A stretch of 64,000 nt of DNA, from contig NC_080719.1 in assembly GCF_019097595.1 (NCBI RefSeq), positions 15,328,501-15,392,500 on the forward strand, in the 5' to 3' direction. The notes under the pieces were generated by a model. That model was given only the letters and a program-made list of their open reading frames with translations, did not search any database and had not been told where the DNA came from. A program made the translations under genes and the position numbers. Shown here one piece after another: positions 1 through 12,699 of this stretch (its first letter is position 1; each line of letters begins with the position of its first letter). The stretch is from Hemibagrus wyckioides (lineage: Eukaryota > Chordata > Actinopteri > Siluriformes > Bagridae).

Positions 1-394
1 GGCTTTTCATTTGTTAAACCTGCTTATTGTATAAATAAACAAATACAAAAAGAAAATTACTCCCTATTATCAATCACAAAAAAAAAAAAAAAAAAACTTT
101 TCTTTTGGTATATAGCCAAGTCTAAAGTTTTAGCACAGGCGTCTGAATTTTGTTTAAATTCCCAATACATGCACCCAGGTACTTTTGTACCAGGTAATAT
201 GATTTTATAATAAATAAAAATATATAGCATCTTAAGCAAGAATATGAAATGAAAAAAATTTGGGATTCCATTAGTAGCTTCATTAAGATTATTGCTTACA
301 AAAATCTTTAAAACAGCTGGAATCTGAAACACGCTGACTCTTTAGCCAAATATGAAATACTACCAGTGTTTTTGAGAAGGTGTTTGAAAAGTAC
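1..394 (-). other. tjp3: Intron of tjp3 at the window edge
   Basis: The donor GTACTT at 389-394 closes the last visible tjp3 exon. The rest is AT-rich intron with an A-run near 78-96. No further exon with matching phase was recognised before position 1. Confidence 0.7.
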
Positions 395-3300
395 CTATGA
401 TTGCTGTCATGATCGCTGCTGCCTGATCTCCTGAGTGCCGAAAGTGCTCTATCAGACCGAGTGTGGTCTGAGGATTAAAGCAGTACAACAATACAAAACA
501 TTAAAACAGGTTCCAGACATCAGAGGTGTAAATGTTTGTACAGGTGAGTGGTGCATTAATGACAGTGTACAGACCAGATGGAGGTCTGGGAGGTGAGGAG
601 GATCTGTAACGAAACTCTGGTTTGTTTTTAACCGGTGCCACTTGAGTTTGAGCAACAACACTGAAACACAAATATTCATGCAACTCATTTTTATTTGTCT
701 TGACATTGTGTGGAAATAGAATGTTAAAGAGGCTGAAAATGTTTTAGCTCTTCTATTATATTATCTACTGTTGCAAGCAGATTTTAACGCCCAAGTGGAA
801 TGCTTACTCGTTTGTACGTGAGGTGTTTGGGACCGGACTGGGAACCGCTGGATAACTTGCATCTGACTCAGACTCTGATGGAGCTGCATGAACATACATT
901 TCATCAAATACTCTGAAATTAGTTTTTCCCCGTTCAACTTAAGCTAACGTGTGTGTGATTACACCATGCTCACCTCTCCTGATGGGTGTTGAGGGTTTTG
1001 ACCATTTTGGGGATGCAACCATGGGTGCTAGCGCTATCTCGGGTGTGGCCCTGCCGAAGCAAAAGGAAGAGGTGAAAGCGTGAGAAGTTTGTGTCCAGCG
1101 ACATGAAGGGAAATGTGGATGATAAAAATAACAGAAATCGGGTGGTAATGGAATGGTGTGCGTGTGCGCGTGGTGAGTATTTGTGTTTCATTTGCAAATG
1201 GCGTACTACAGCCTGGCTTCTGATAACACAGCTGCCAGCACTGCTTATCACAGCAATGATATAGGAACTAATCTGCATCTTCAAGCAAGTTTAGGATATA
1301 TGGGCATTTTCCAAGCCTTCTCATCATATCCTTATAACATATTCTCAACTGAAAATAAAACTAATATTTATTATTTGACTATTATTAAGTTTTAATTTAA
1401 TTTAATTATAGTTGTTCTTATAATAGCATTGTAAGATATTCACCTCAAAACCTGACATCAGTTTATATCAAATTAAAAATTGGCTACACTACATACATAT
1501 ACATCCTGATGAATTATATAAATTATTTCACGTCATGGTTGGTGAAAAATGGGACCAAACTATAGAATTTAAACAAAAAGTCTAGAAAAAAAATTCTATT
1601 CTATCTCAGATTTTTCAATTTTCAATTTAATGTGAACCGACTGAATCATATTACAGCTGTTATAATGTTTGCTATATCTCTGATATGATTAAAATATATT
1701 GCATGATTAAAATTTCATTTAATTCTGGTGATCATCTAGCAGCAAAATCAATGCAAATACAGTCACATATTCAATGTGATACGATTCTTTTTATTTAAGA
1801 TCACAAATTTATTACACTGCAGCATAATGCTACAAAAATATGCAAACAAGTATGAGAGTAACAATTGAAAGGAGCAAAAAAAAAAACCCATGTAAACAGT
1901 ATAAAAAACAACAAACAAATAAACAAAAAAAACAAAAATTGCACGCATAAAATTGCCTAAATACTACAAAAACATGAATAGAAAAAAAAAAGAATGTATT
2001 CATTAATTTTTTTTTAATTAAAAATAAAATTAATTAAATCTTGAATGCCCAGAAGATAAGTGGTCCTGTTTGGGAGGTTCTTGCTGGAGTTCAGCATGTT
2101 GAATGAGGAGGTGCAGCAAGACCACCCTCATCAATACCTGTATCTGTTGCGCGAGTCCTGGCTGGACAGCGTTCCTGGTCTGAGAGCTGCTCCTGAACTT
2201 CCATCTGACCCTGACTCTGACTCATCTGTAGAAAAACAGGGATAGTCAGAACTCTGTAATTCATAATACTCTAGCAGAGGCAGTGAAAGGGAAAGGAGGC
2301 GGGTGAAGGGGATGAGCAGGGAAATTGTCTCACCTCGTGGTGGGGGTCTGTAAGGGGAGGGATTGTGGCTGAGCAGGTCCAGGGAACGGCTGCGGGAGGA
2401 TGACTTCAAGCCAGCTTGGGGAAGGTCAGGGAGCACCCTGGGAGAGGGAGGGAAGGACACATTCATGATCTGAGTAATGTAGTGTTAGACAAAATGCAGC
2501 AGATCATTTACAGAGAATAAAAGCTCTCATCCATTTTGGAATACCCAGTATCTATTGTTAAAAACAAAAAAATTCCTACATTGTGACCCTTCTTGAATTA
2601 TCATACAGCAAATCATTAAGCAAACTGATCTATTTATTCACAATCACCTGCTAGTATTTTTTTTTATCTAAACCTGCCACAAGCCACGTCTTCACAGGAT
2701 AATTTCCTGCACTAACAAAATGTAATTTTTAAGAGAGAAAAGAAAAAAACAAACAACAGAATAAACAAGAAAAAAATACCTAATATCATAAAAAATAAGA
2801 AGGTGCATGTAGTTATAGCCTGCTAGGTCATTATTTTTCTATTTACCTGCATGTGAACTTGATTACTATTTGCTGAATAACCTAGCTAGATAACTAACAC
2901 TAACCAGCAAGTGTCTTAACAGACAGCAATTAGTCTCATCTGCTAGACAATAGTATTTAAGCTGTAGGGTATATGTTGTATATAACATACCAGGTTTATT
3001 GGAATGGTGGTGTGTTAAAGCAATGTTATCTAGACACTATACGGAGAAAGTAAAACATTTGTAATAACCCTTACTTGTATCTGGACTGATTGTCAGTCCT
3101 GGGACTCTCCCGTCTTGGGGGTGGAGATGCACTGCGGTCTGAATCAGACTCTGAAACCGCTGAAATGCAGAATGATTTCTCAACATTAACATTATGGCTA
3201 CTGACCATTTTAACAGAATCAGATTCCACGACTTCAAATACTAAAGCAAATGAAGTGTAATATCAGAGGAAAGTTTATCTATAACATGGCTGACTGTAGT

Positions 3301-4227
3301 GTGTTTAAATTGTAAACAGTGTTTGGGACAAACCTTTGCGTGGACGGGGTAATGAGTAGGAGCTGCGAGGAGCATTCCAGTTAGTTACAGGAGAAGCTCG
3401 AGGATTAGGCAGCGCTGATACTCCTGAGAGCACTCTGAAATGACAAACACTCACTTACTCTCATATTAAAGCCAGCATGCGGTTCATTACAAACATTAAC
3501 GTGAAATATGGAGTCTGTGTAGCTGTCTGAAAATGTTTGAGGCATGCTGTGAAGCACCACAACTTTACCTGTACCGGTCTTTGCTGTCAAGGCTGTCATG
3601 TTTAGCCGGAGAAGGAGATTTGCTGTGGTCTGATTCTGACTCCGATGAGACTGCACATGTAATGAGAGATTATTATTATTATTATTATTATTACTACTAC
3701 TACTATAAACAATTCCCCATATTCAGAGCATTCTTTCTCAAATTAGTTTTTTCTAAAACATCTTTTATAGAACAATCTAGAAAATGTATGCATATAAATA
3801 AAAATGGACAATCAAATCTATATAGACACAAAACATTCTTACCTTTGGCACATACATAAATCAGATTTTACACAAATTAGCTGCTTAAATCATGACTAAC
3901 ATGATTGCAAAAATCTGACTGATCAGTGTGTGTGTGTTTGAATGACTGCTAAGAGAGACTGACCTCTGCGTCGTGGCATTGCATAGGAAGTTGGCTGTGT
4001 CTTGTTGGAGCGCAGGTGGGGTGAATCACGAGCTTTTGAGGAAGGAGGAACTTCATTCCGGGTTCTAAAACAAAAAAGGCAATTCTGTATGTGCCATTTC
4101 CAACCTTTAACATCACAGGCCTGACTGTTGTATGTGTGTGCGGTTTACCTTCGTGTGCGACGTTCTCGGTTCGCTGTGCGAGACGTTCGATGCCGAACAG
4201 GGCTGTCTGTATCCAGATCAGAAATCT
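395..4227 (-). repeat. tjp3: Alternating exon modules in the ZO-3 PDZ2-PDZ3 linker
   Basis: Eleven consecutive small exons alternate strictly in splice phase. Type A exons (phase 1 in, phase 2 out) are 4149-4227, 3569-3650, 3075-3159, 2138-2225, 808-883 and 395-467. Type B exons (phase 2 in, phase 1 out) are 3964-4064, 3334-3434, 2334-2437, 974-1050 and 575-660. Four type A exons carry the same acidic-serine core near their start: [21 protein letters not shown] and PSESESD. Several end in a basic-aromatic run (RYR, RYK). Type B exons are proline/serine/arginine rich, and two start VL(S/P). The pattern is direct; duplication of an A+B pair is the inference. The acidic-serine cores match casein kinase 2-type sites, and the linker is probably disordered. 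Confidence 0.8.
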
Positions 4228-5423
4228 CTGATGGGAAAAAAAATATTTACATGTAAGGTTTTCTGGCATTTATAAAAAGCACATTCACAATGAACACTAG
4301 AGTGAGTTTTGGACATCATTTTTTATTGACTCACCCTCCAGCTCTGAGCTGCTGCCTCCACTCCTCTCCTCAGTACTGTTCTGAGGGCTGTCCTTCACCT
4401 CAGGGATACTGACCAGGAACTTTCTGTTGTCCCTTAGCACTACCATGGAGAGTTTACCCCTCGACTTCTCCACCAGGTGCTTGGTCTCCAGCAGGGAAAG
4501 GTTCTCTGTAGTCATTCCATTAATCTAGCAAAGATTTAAATTTATTATTTAGATATTATTAACATTTATTTATCAACAATCAGGTTAAATCAAGAACATT
4601 ATATCTTGCGAATGAAATCATCTCACCTTGAGAACAAGATCTCCCTCTTGCAGTGTGCCTTCTTTAGCAGCCAGACCAGTGGGACTCATGTGCTTGATAA
4701 AAATCTGACTCCCTAACTTCATCCCGTACTCTAAAAGAGAGTGACATTTTGCACAGAACACATAAAACACATATAAACAATATTTTCCCTGCTCAATGAA
4801 ACTGCAATATGCAATGACTGGAGGTACTCCAGGACCAATGTTGGAAATCTGTGCTCTAAGGGATTTATAAAATCCATCCCTCGTTCCTGAAAATGGCTTT
4901 ATGGCTCATCCCCTCACCGTCTGTAGGTTTCAGCTTCACTAGCGTGGCTCTGATGGGTTTATCTGGAGCATCCTGATTGGGCAGTCTCTTGTAGCCGGAC
5001 ATAAGTGCCAGGTCGTGGCCGTTGCGTTCAGGTGTTGTACTCCGAGGACGCCGCCCGTACCCCGAGTCTGACCCTTGCCGAGGTTTCCGCTCATAGCGAT
5101 CGTCCAGCAGGTTTGATTGTGAGGAAGCTCGTGTGGGTCTGCCACTGACTGGTACCTGAACTGTGCGAGGCCTCTTCACTGTCTGTAATAGACAACACCA
5201 TATTAACCCTTTCATTAATAGTGACCTCTCAGTGACCTTTCATGTAAAAACACCAAAATGTATTATAGAACAGGTTTTGTGGGTGTTTGTACTTACAATG
5301 TTGGCTGTTTTGCCACAGCCCTTGAGGTGCTGAATGGTGTAATGTGAGGTCGTGTTCTCCATTGACACCCCATTCACCATGACGATCTGATCCCGTGTCC
5401 TGTAAAGATGAGAAATAATATTA

Positions 5424-5508
<85 letters not shown>

Positions 5509-5542
5509 GTATGTATATATATATATATATATATATACATAC

Positions 5543-5581
<39 letters not shown>

Positions 5582-6583
5582 CATATGTACATATATACAT
5601 ATATACATACACACATACATATACACACACACAGCATATTTTATTTGGATTTTAATGTTTTTAATATTTAATTTCATTTGTCTATACAAAATAGTTAAAA
5701 TCAGTCCAAAATGTATCACTGGGTAAAAGGAGATCTCTGAAAAAAGTCAGAGCTTCACAAGAGGTTTCATATGTCCACATTAGGACTTTACATTTAATGT
5801 TAAAGTTAATAGGAAGCCAGTATAAACAAAAATCAATGGCGTAACATGCTCTGACACTACTTCCTGGTTTGGACCCATCACACTGAGGTTAGCAGACGTT
5901 CTCTTATTTAAAGAGACAGCAACCAATAACACAATAACAAACTAAATTAGCTCTAAATTTTATAATCAAGCATTATACAATCTTGTTTCTTTTTTTACAC
6001 TACTTGAACATTATGATGTGTTAAACACAGCATGATGAGGTGTTTAGGCTTGTAGGTTTTTCATACACAAACATGACAGGTTGGACGAGATTAGCCTGGA
6101 GGTGCATGAGGAAGTGATGTGTACGTGAGGAACTCACTGTAGTCTGCCCATAGCTGGACCGCCAGGCACCACATCAGATATGATCACAGCTGTGTCTCCA
6201 TTGCTTGGGTTTGGCTTGTCCCTCCCACCCGAAATAGCAAAACCAAAGCCGACTTTGGGATCCTGTTAGAAAAACCAGAGTGGAGAAAGAATGACACAGG
6301 CGAATGAGTTAAAAATCTGCATATTCCAACAGATCACATGATTTAAGATGTTCAAAAATGCAGGGTGTGTCCTGGTGAGATGAAAAGTACTGCGGCTGAG
6401 CCACAGGTAAGTAAACATGCTCGTGCTGTTACATTTCCTCGCCATAGTGTATCGAGTTTCACTCACCTTTATCAACTCTTTAGGAATCATGAAGCAAAGG
6501 TGAAAGTGTAAAAAAAAGCCTGAAGGAAAACTTACTTTGTTTAGCGTCACCGTGTGCTGCTCCCATATCGTCATTTCCTCCAT
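395..6583 (-). CDS. tjp3: Tight junction protein 3 (ZO-3), 5' half; continues beyond the left edge
   Basis: Membrane-associated guanylate kinase scaffold that links claudins and other junction proteins to actin at epithelial tight junctions. Coding exons in transcript order: 6536-6583, 6138-6262, 5297-5399, 4918-5182, 4627-4730, 4335-4524, 4149-4227, 3964-4064, 3569-3650, 3334-3434, 3075-3159, 2334-2437, 2138-2225, 974-1050, 808-883, 575-660, 395-467. All junctions are GT-AG and all phases agree (1,787 nt, 595 codons plus 2 nt). The start [14 protein letters not shown] is the ZO-family N-terminus. PDZ1 (about residues 12-95) has [11 protein letters not shown] and VVPGGPA, and ends in TVKRPR. 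PDZ2 (about 181-255) has [13 protein letters not shown] and LQEGDLVL. Details such as MVNGVSMEN and TVKRPR fit ZO-3 better than ZO-1 or ZO-2. The serine-rich linker (about 279-595) is much longer than the roughly 100 residues I recall for human ZO-3. PDZ3, SH3 and GUK exons are outside the window. The donor of exon 575-660 (GTCTGT) is weak. Confidence 0.95.
3669..3706 (+). repeat. (TTA)n/(TAC)n microsatellite
   Basis: A short trinucleotide run in a tjp3 linker intron, immediately upstream (in transcript sense) of the exon at 3569-3650. Confidence 0.8.
5433..5632 (+). repeat. Compound (AT)n/(ACATATGT)n microsatellite
   Basis: About 200 bp of alternating AT/TA interrupted by TACATA/TGTATG steps and ending in CA/CATA. 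It lies in the tjp3 intron between the two PDZ1 exons, close to the acceptor at 5399. It is self-complementary, so it can form hairpins and is prone to length change. Confidence 0.95.
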
Positions 6584-6806
6584 GTCTGCCTTCTAAACAA
6601 AAAAGCAACAAGTTTCAATGATAAAAGCCCTCCTGTAGTGTTACAGGTGCAAAGCATCAAAACGCAGCAAGAGAGACTAAAAATGGCTCCATGAGTTGGA
6701 CAGGCACATTGCAAGAGTATGCTGACCGAAAGCTTTAGTGTTTTTCCTCCCACTCCCTGAATTAGAGGAAGAGTGACTCAGCCCTAGCATGCTCTCACCT
6801 GCTCAC

Positions 6807-6945
6807 CACATTCCTGGAGGGCAGGTAGAAGGGGCGGGGCCTGAAACATGACACCTCCCCGATCAACAAACACATAATACACAGCACCAGTCTCGGTGCA
6901 CATTCTCTTCATGGCCGGCATACCAGCTCGTTTCGATACGAAACA
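6807..6945 (-). CDS. tjp3: Alternative 5' coding exon of tjp3 (N-terminal extension)
   Basis: The segment has a good acceptor (TCTCTGCAG) and donor (G|GTGAGC), is GC-richer than its surroundings and is open through its whole length. Read from the ATG at 6921-6919 it gives 38 codons plus one base. Joined to the exon at 6585 it makes aspartate and runs straight into MEEMTIWEQ. Visible stretches include YYVFVDRGG and FQAPPLLPAL. A human ZO-3 isoform also has an extension ending in Ala-Asp just before MEEL, as I recall it, which supports the splice. A second donor 6 bp downstream (CAG|GTGAGA) would instead read into a stop before MEEM, so that version would serve as 5' UTR. Usage is inferred, not shown. 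Confidence 0.55.
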
Positions 6946-7869
6946 CTGCAGAGATTAAGACTAAGACAAGACAATGACACACAGATCACTGAATCACTCT
7001 CACCTGTACAGCCACACAAAGAAAGATGAAACCAATACTCAACCAGAGATAACAACAATAACCAAGCTGCCAGAGTTTTCTCTCCTCTCTATAAAAGTCC
7101 ACTGTATTGAAACTAGGACCAAGTAGATCTCAGACAACACCAGGAAATCTCACTAAATCTCATTTATATAAATATTTAAACTATATCTTAAAACTGGATA
7201 TGAACTAATTTCTTGGTAAATCATTGTCATGCAGGAGCCTTTATATTAAAAACGTAGTATTCATGAAGACCACTAATACGAGATATAATCACAGAGAAAC
7301 AAGGAGAAATGAGATGTCTCAATGTCTAAAAGATAAATAAACAAACAAAAACAAAAAACGATCAGTATTATTATTAGTAGTAGTGTTCGTAGTAGTAGAT
7401 AAAGTAAACCAATAAATGTAATAATCTATAAAATCAACACAAGGTCAATACCAAGCTAAATGTTTCATTAAGGTTTACATGTTGAATCGCATTCGAATAA
7501 AACATTAACCGTTTCCTGTCTCTGTGACTTTGTACTGTTAAGACCTCTGAGGTTTTCCTCTTTATAAACAGTCCCATGTCTCAAAGGATCTACACGAAGG
7601 TGCTTTAAGACCAAAATCTTTCTAGAATCGCACATTTGAGTTGCTTTTCCAAGACAGAAATATCAGCAGGACGCTCCTGCTCTTTTCCTGGAACTCAAAG
7701 GCAAGCGCCTGTCTCAGAAACTGGGCTGCTTCTAGTGTTGACATTTTTACATTTACATATAATCAGTTGACACGGGTGAGGGGGAATACAGTGTGTTGTA
7801 CAGTGTCCTTCACACGGTGTGATGAAAGGAATTCTCTCATTTGACTGCAATACAGAAGTCACACTGGGG

Positions 7870-8027
7870 GATGTGGTAGCTTACTTTAGATTGTGAGTTC
7901 AAATCCACTGCTGGGCCCCTAAGCATGGCCCCTAACCTTCAATTGCTTGGTTGTAAAAGAAAAAAGAGCTAAATCTGTAAGCTGCTCTGGATAAAGATGT
8001 CTGCCAAATACCAGAAATGTAAATGTA
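7870..8027 (+). mobile_element. tRNA-derived SINE-like element
   Basis: The 5' part has a polymerase III B-box match, GTTCAAATCC (7897-7906), preceded by a degraded A-box region. The 3' part (GCTCTGGATAAAGATGTCTG then CCAAATACC and AAATGTAAATGTA) resembles the tail of a SINE family widely seen in fish genomes, recalled from memory. The body is degraded and no tRNA cloverleaf survives. It sits in a tjp3 5' intron. Confidence 0.65.
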
Positions 8028-8304
8028 CCCTAATTTCAAGAGCTTCCAGGAACAGCCATCAATCAAGTAAAAGGCACATATAGATACTTTATTACACGTT
8101 TCTTCAATTTTCTCAATTCCTGAATTCATAACGTATTAATTCTCTAAACTACATTGTAGTTATGCTGAAAACTTACAGCAAGAGGCTACAGCATGCACAG
8201 GCTCACTGACACTGGAAGTTAAGGACTGGAAAAAGACCAGCTGATGTTTCTTAACTTTAACTGTCCAGTTTGCTTGAGTCTGTGCACACTGTAGGCTCAG
8301 ATTC

Positions 8305-8725
8305 CTGTCCTTCATGGAGAGCAGTGGAACCCAATGCGGTCTCCTGCCTCTCTACAACAAGGTTCAATCTGGTGTGCACTTGGAGATGCTTTTCTGCTCA
8401 ACGTGGTTGCAAAGAGTGGTTATTTAAGTAAACCACAGCTTTCCTATCAGCTGAACCAGCCTGGCTGTTCTCTGACTGTCACTGAATGTTTATTGAACCT
8501 TGCTCCATTCCGTTTAAACTCTACAGACTGGTGTGTGTGAAAATTTCAGATCAGTGGTTGAAATCCTAAAGCTTCCAGGCTAGCACCGACAACAATGCCA
8601 GGATGAAAGTTACAGAGATCACACTTTCCTCATTCTGATGAGGTGAACATTAACCCAAGCTGCTGCCACATGATATGCTGACTGAATAACTGCATAGATG
8701 AGCAGGTGTACTAATAAAACAGCCA
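8305..8725 (+). repeat. Degraded copy of a dispersed teleost repeat
   Basis: Ordered matches to a repeat I recall from many fish genomes: GAGATGCTTTTCTGCTCA, then GAGTGGTTATTTAAGT, then AAACTCTACAGACTG, then CACATGATATGCTGACTGA, then GAGCAGGTGTACTAATAAA. The terminal AATAAA-type end is also recognised. It is non-coding and looks like a non-autonomous element. A related fragment lies near 37.43 kb. Confidence 0.6.
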
Positions 8726-11304
8726 ATATATGCATTTGAAGCTACATAAGAGTGTTTATTTGTTGTCATGACAGTTTCTTATGTAATGTACACTCACATG
8801 CCAATCAGCTCAACTGTTTTAAATGAAATTATTTGCCCACCTTTGAGATTTCAGGTCATGTTAATAAACATTTTAAACAGTGATGAGATGGACTCGTCTT
8901 GTGGCCTGTTTTGTTTCAGAAAGCTGACCATGTATCTGTCCACTTGTGAGTGAATTCAGACTTTTAGAAATAAAGAAGAACGCAAAACCGTGTTATTTAA
9001 CTGCTAAAATGTCAGCTTGCTGATACAAGTTTACAGTAAGGTGTTACATTTTGATTGATTTAGATGTTGACATCATGAGCTCATAAATACTCTCTGACCA
9101 CAGAAAAGCCCTGTGGGAAACCCCGCCCGAGTTTCTATCACACCCTCGCTGCTACTCTGCCAGTCATAGTGGGATGATTGCAGGAGATAGAAGTTGACAA
9201 AAGAATAAAATACAAAGTGTGCAATTTATGAATGTATAAATATCACAGGAACGCAGATCATGTATGGAGCTACAGAAGTTCTTCTAACATCAATGAACTA
9301 TGCTTTCCTGGATAAAGTGCTGGAAGTGAGAACACCACCAATGCTTGTGAGCTGCTGCACAACACATCCTGGACCGGTGGACAATACGTCAGACTTATCA
9401 CTTCACAACCTTTTATTACTACAATACAGGATATGCATCATGACCTTTACCTTTAGTGAAACTATATACCGAAAATTCTATAAAGGGTTCTTCGCTTTGG
9501 CCCTTGAAGATAAAACCCTTAAGAAATAAATATATTTTTTAAAACTAATAAATATAAATTCCTATTTAAAAAGAAAGATCATAATCATTCGAACATGTCG
9601 TTCATGTCATTAAATTTTTGTTATTCACTAATTAGCTAGTTCATGCGATAAAGCAAATTATTACATTATGCAAAGAATTAAAAATACATGTGCTGTTATA
9701 GGAAAATAATCAGTAATGGATTCGGTATGATGTGGCCTGATCCTGAGCAGAGTTACTCTTAGCACAGCAAGTCACCAAAGAAAAACTGGCTTTATTTACT
9801 AAAGAATGACATGGAATACTATTTATCTTTGTATGGTTATATCTGATGTTGTGGAATGCACATGAAGCAAGTTAGTTCCTGTTATCACTTGATAAAGCAC
9901 CTATAGAGTCGTTCTCTCATCAGCTCTCTTTTTCTTGAGGTTCATAACACAAAAAATGTTATAAGAGATACAGACAAACCGAAAAAAACACAGCAAAAAA
10001 AAAGCCCCCAGTCTTGATGACTTTCCTGTGTTAAAATCTTACAGCTTCATCTCCATCAGACAGTTATAAAGTGCTCACACTGGAGACTACTACCAAAAAT
10101 GCTTTCATCATACAGACAATTACACAGGAGTTTTATTAATTTATTTTTTAAAACATCTTTTTAATGTCGCATGTCCACCAGTCCCTATTCACATGTTACA
10201 ATGAACACTTTAAGATAAAACTTTCTGCTGGAACTACGGTCAGAGCTGCCGTTATAGAAAACTACCCAAAGCATTCTGACCAATCAGAAAAGACTCTGAC
10301 AGCGCTGTAGTATACATGTTTTGTTAGGAGATGTTCATATAACATGAGTCCTATAACATGTGCGTTGTAACAGTCATGGTGCTTTATAAATATTAAAAAA
10401 TCTTCAAGCGAGTGGGAGAGAAAGAGAGAGAGAGAGAAATGGAACATGGAAATCCCACACCGTTAAAAGGTAGCTATAGCCAATTAAAAAGTGCAACTTC
10501 ATTGCGGCATAACCAGAATAGAAACCTCAGCCTGTACAATTATAAGAAAATAATACACTGCATGTACAACACCATGGTCTATTGTGTGTTATTCCTCACA
10601 TATCGCCCAGTCCTACTTTCTACCTTAAGGAAGAAAGTCTTCTAAACAGCTGGACCATGTCCAAAACAATACTCTATGACCTTGGGGGAGAGCAAGAAAA
10701 TGGCACCACAAAGCAGACACCTTTAACACAGATGACAGACGTTTGCATGTCTGATCTTTTTTGATCAGAATTACAGAAAAGGCAGATCAGATATGCAAAT
10801 ATATGTGCTCGATGTTTGGGGGGGGGAACCCAAACAAACAAACTCCCAGAACGAGCTGTTCAACTCTCCAATAATCTGCGTTGTACATCTGACTAGATTT
10901 CAGTTTCATACAAAAGAAAATGGCATTTTATCTCGTTTATCACAGTTCTATAATATTTGCACCAAGGCCTTGAAGGAGAATGATATTTTGTATCCTGCTG
11001 TACATTTGTACATGGCTAAAACAACAATAAATCTCTCTAAGCTACCCAAAAAAAAAACCAGCTGATAGAGTAACTAGAGGTGTTGGTGTTTATTTTGAAA
11101 GTCATATTGATGAACCATATGGCAACAACACTTCAGGCAGCAGGTGCAGCGAGGGTGGATAAAGTCAAGTCTCTGCATGACAAAGTGAAATCAAACTGCC
11201 AACAATGGAAAAATAATCAACTACTGAGCTCTTTGAAACACAAGATAAACTGAACTGTGCTCATGTGCCATTTACATTGAAATGAAGCCTGTCTGTGGAC
11301 TCAC

Positions 11305-11328
11305 CGGGTCTTTGAACCTCACCTCCAT
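11305..11328 (-). CDS. tjp3: Possible first coding exon of the extended tjp3 isoform
   Basis: A short reading frame, MEVRFKDP, ends at a consensus donor (CCG|GTGAGT) in phase 0. This is exactly the phase needed to enter the exon at 6945, which would then read CFVSKRAGMP onward. An in-frame TGA lies a short way upstream of the ATG, so nothing longer is required. An eight-codon exon is weak evidence alone; the phase match and strong donor are the only support. It could also be chance or part of the 5' UTR. Confidence 0.3.
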
Positions 11329-11736
11329 CTTCTTCAGGTAACATGAAATAAATAATCTCCAGAATCATTAAAAATCCTAGATTACTTCATGTTATACACA
11401 CTTATACACCATTGTCTTTTGGTCCACAATGAAGCAGGGCTTTGTCCATGAAAAACACCTTAAGCAGAACACACCTGACTCGGCTGAGCGCTCCGCCCAC
11501 AGGCTTTCCCATTCCCTAGATGTTTTCAAGTCTTGGATTTGCCAGGAAATTAAGGTGGAACATGAAACCCCCTGGTAATTTAGGGCTCTCACTGAGGGAA
11601 AACTGCCTTAAGAAGCTGTATCAAGACACATGATGATGATAAAAGCAGTGAACCACCTGGCAACCAGGCTGCATGAATAATAAGCAAAAAAATTAATTAA
11701 TTACGCTATAATAAAGCACCAAAACAAACTAGGATC

Positions 11737-11804
11737 CATATATCCATATATTATATTATATATATATATATATAATATATATATATATATATTATTATAT
11801 ATTA

Positions 11805-11884
<80 letters not shown>
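11737..11884 (+). repeat. (AT)n microsatellite, about 145 bp
   Basis: Near-pure AT dinucleotides, fully uninterrupted from about 11,810 onward. It lies in the presumed 5' intron of tjp3. Self-complementary and likely unstable. Confidence 0.95.
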
Positions 11885-11886
<2 letters not shown>

Positions 11887-12699
11887 TGTTGGTCTAATCT
11901 GAAAAGATCACTGCTAGCGATGACTGAAACACAGACTGACTGCTGTATTTACACACAATGTTGGCTGCACAAGGAATCATTACCACAGCTGGTTAATAAT
12001 TGATAAAGCTTTTAGGCTGGAGGACATTTACTGCCAGTCCAGAGGAGGCTTTGGTATGTGCTACATAGTTTCAGGTTCAGGAAGCAGAGGCCTTTTGTTT
12101 CTCGGCAAAAATCAAGCATGTTATCTGATCTTGGAAAATGTGGTGTGTAGAAGGAAAATTCGCTTTTGCACCCTCGTTCCCACACCGTATCTACAGCTGG
12201 GATACAATCAGTCATCTCATTTAATACGGTTAAATATCCAACAAACCTTCACAGATTTGTTCATCTGACACAGAGCAGTGGAAACAGAGCGACTAGCGGA
12301 GCACGTCATCATTACTGCTGCATTGAGAAACTGTTCACTGACCAAAAAATATCCAGCTGACCTGTAATGTGGTCAGAACATGAATACGACTGAAAGAAAA
12401 ACATAACAGACTCAACCTGGTAGTCTCATTCCCTGCTAGTCAGCACATCTAAATTATTCTAAAAAAAATCAGAAAAAAAGAACAACAAACAAATACATCT
12501 CACACAAACATCTCTACACCAATCATCTCATGACTTTTGGGAAACACTGAGGTTTATTTATTTAAAAAAAAAAAGGGTCTGCTGTGAAAGGGCATACTTT
12601 TTTTCTGTTTATAGTTACCTTTATTATTGTCCAATATTCTAGAAACAAGTTATTACTTACATCCTGTCAGCTGCTCCCTAATTTTCAGTTAGTTATTGT

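Larger units (their letters stand above)
6946..11304. other. Long 5' intron of tjp3 with dispersed repeats
   Basis: AT-rich sequence between the candidate 5' exons. It holds the SINE-like element at 7.87-8.03 kb and the decayed repeat at 8.3-8.7 kb. No other exon-like segment was recognised. Confidence 0.5.

Noticed and set aside
5408..5719. Several open frames of alternating Tyr/Ile on both strands
   Set aside because: They are translations of the AT/ACATAT microsatellite.
7870..7945. Possible tRNA gene
   Set aside because: Only the B box is intact; no cloverleaf or terminator. It is the head of a SINE-like element.
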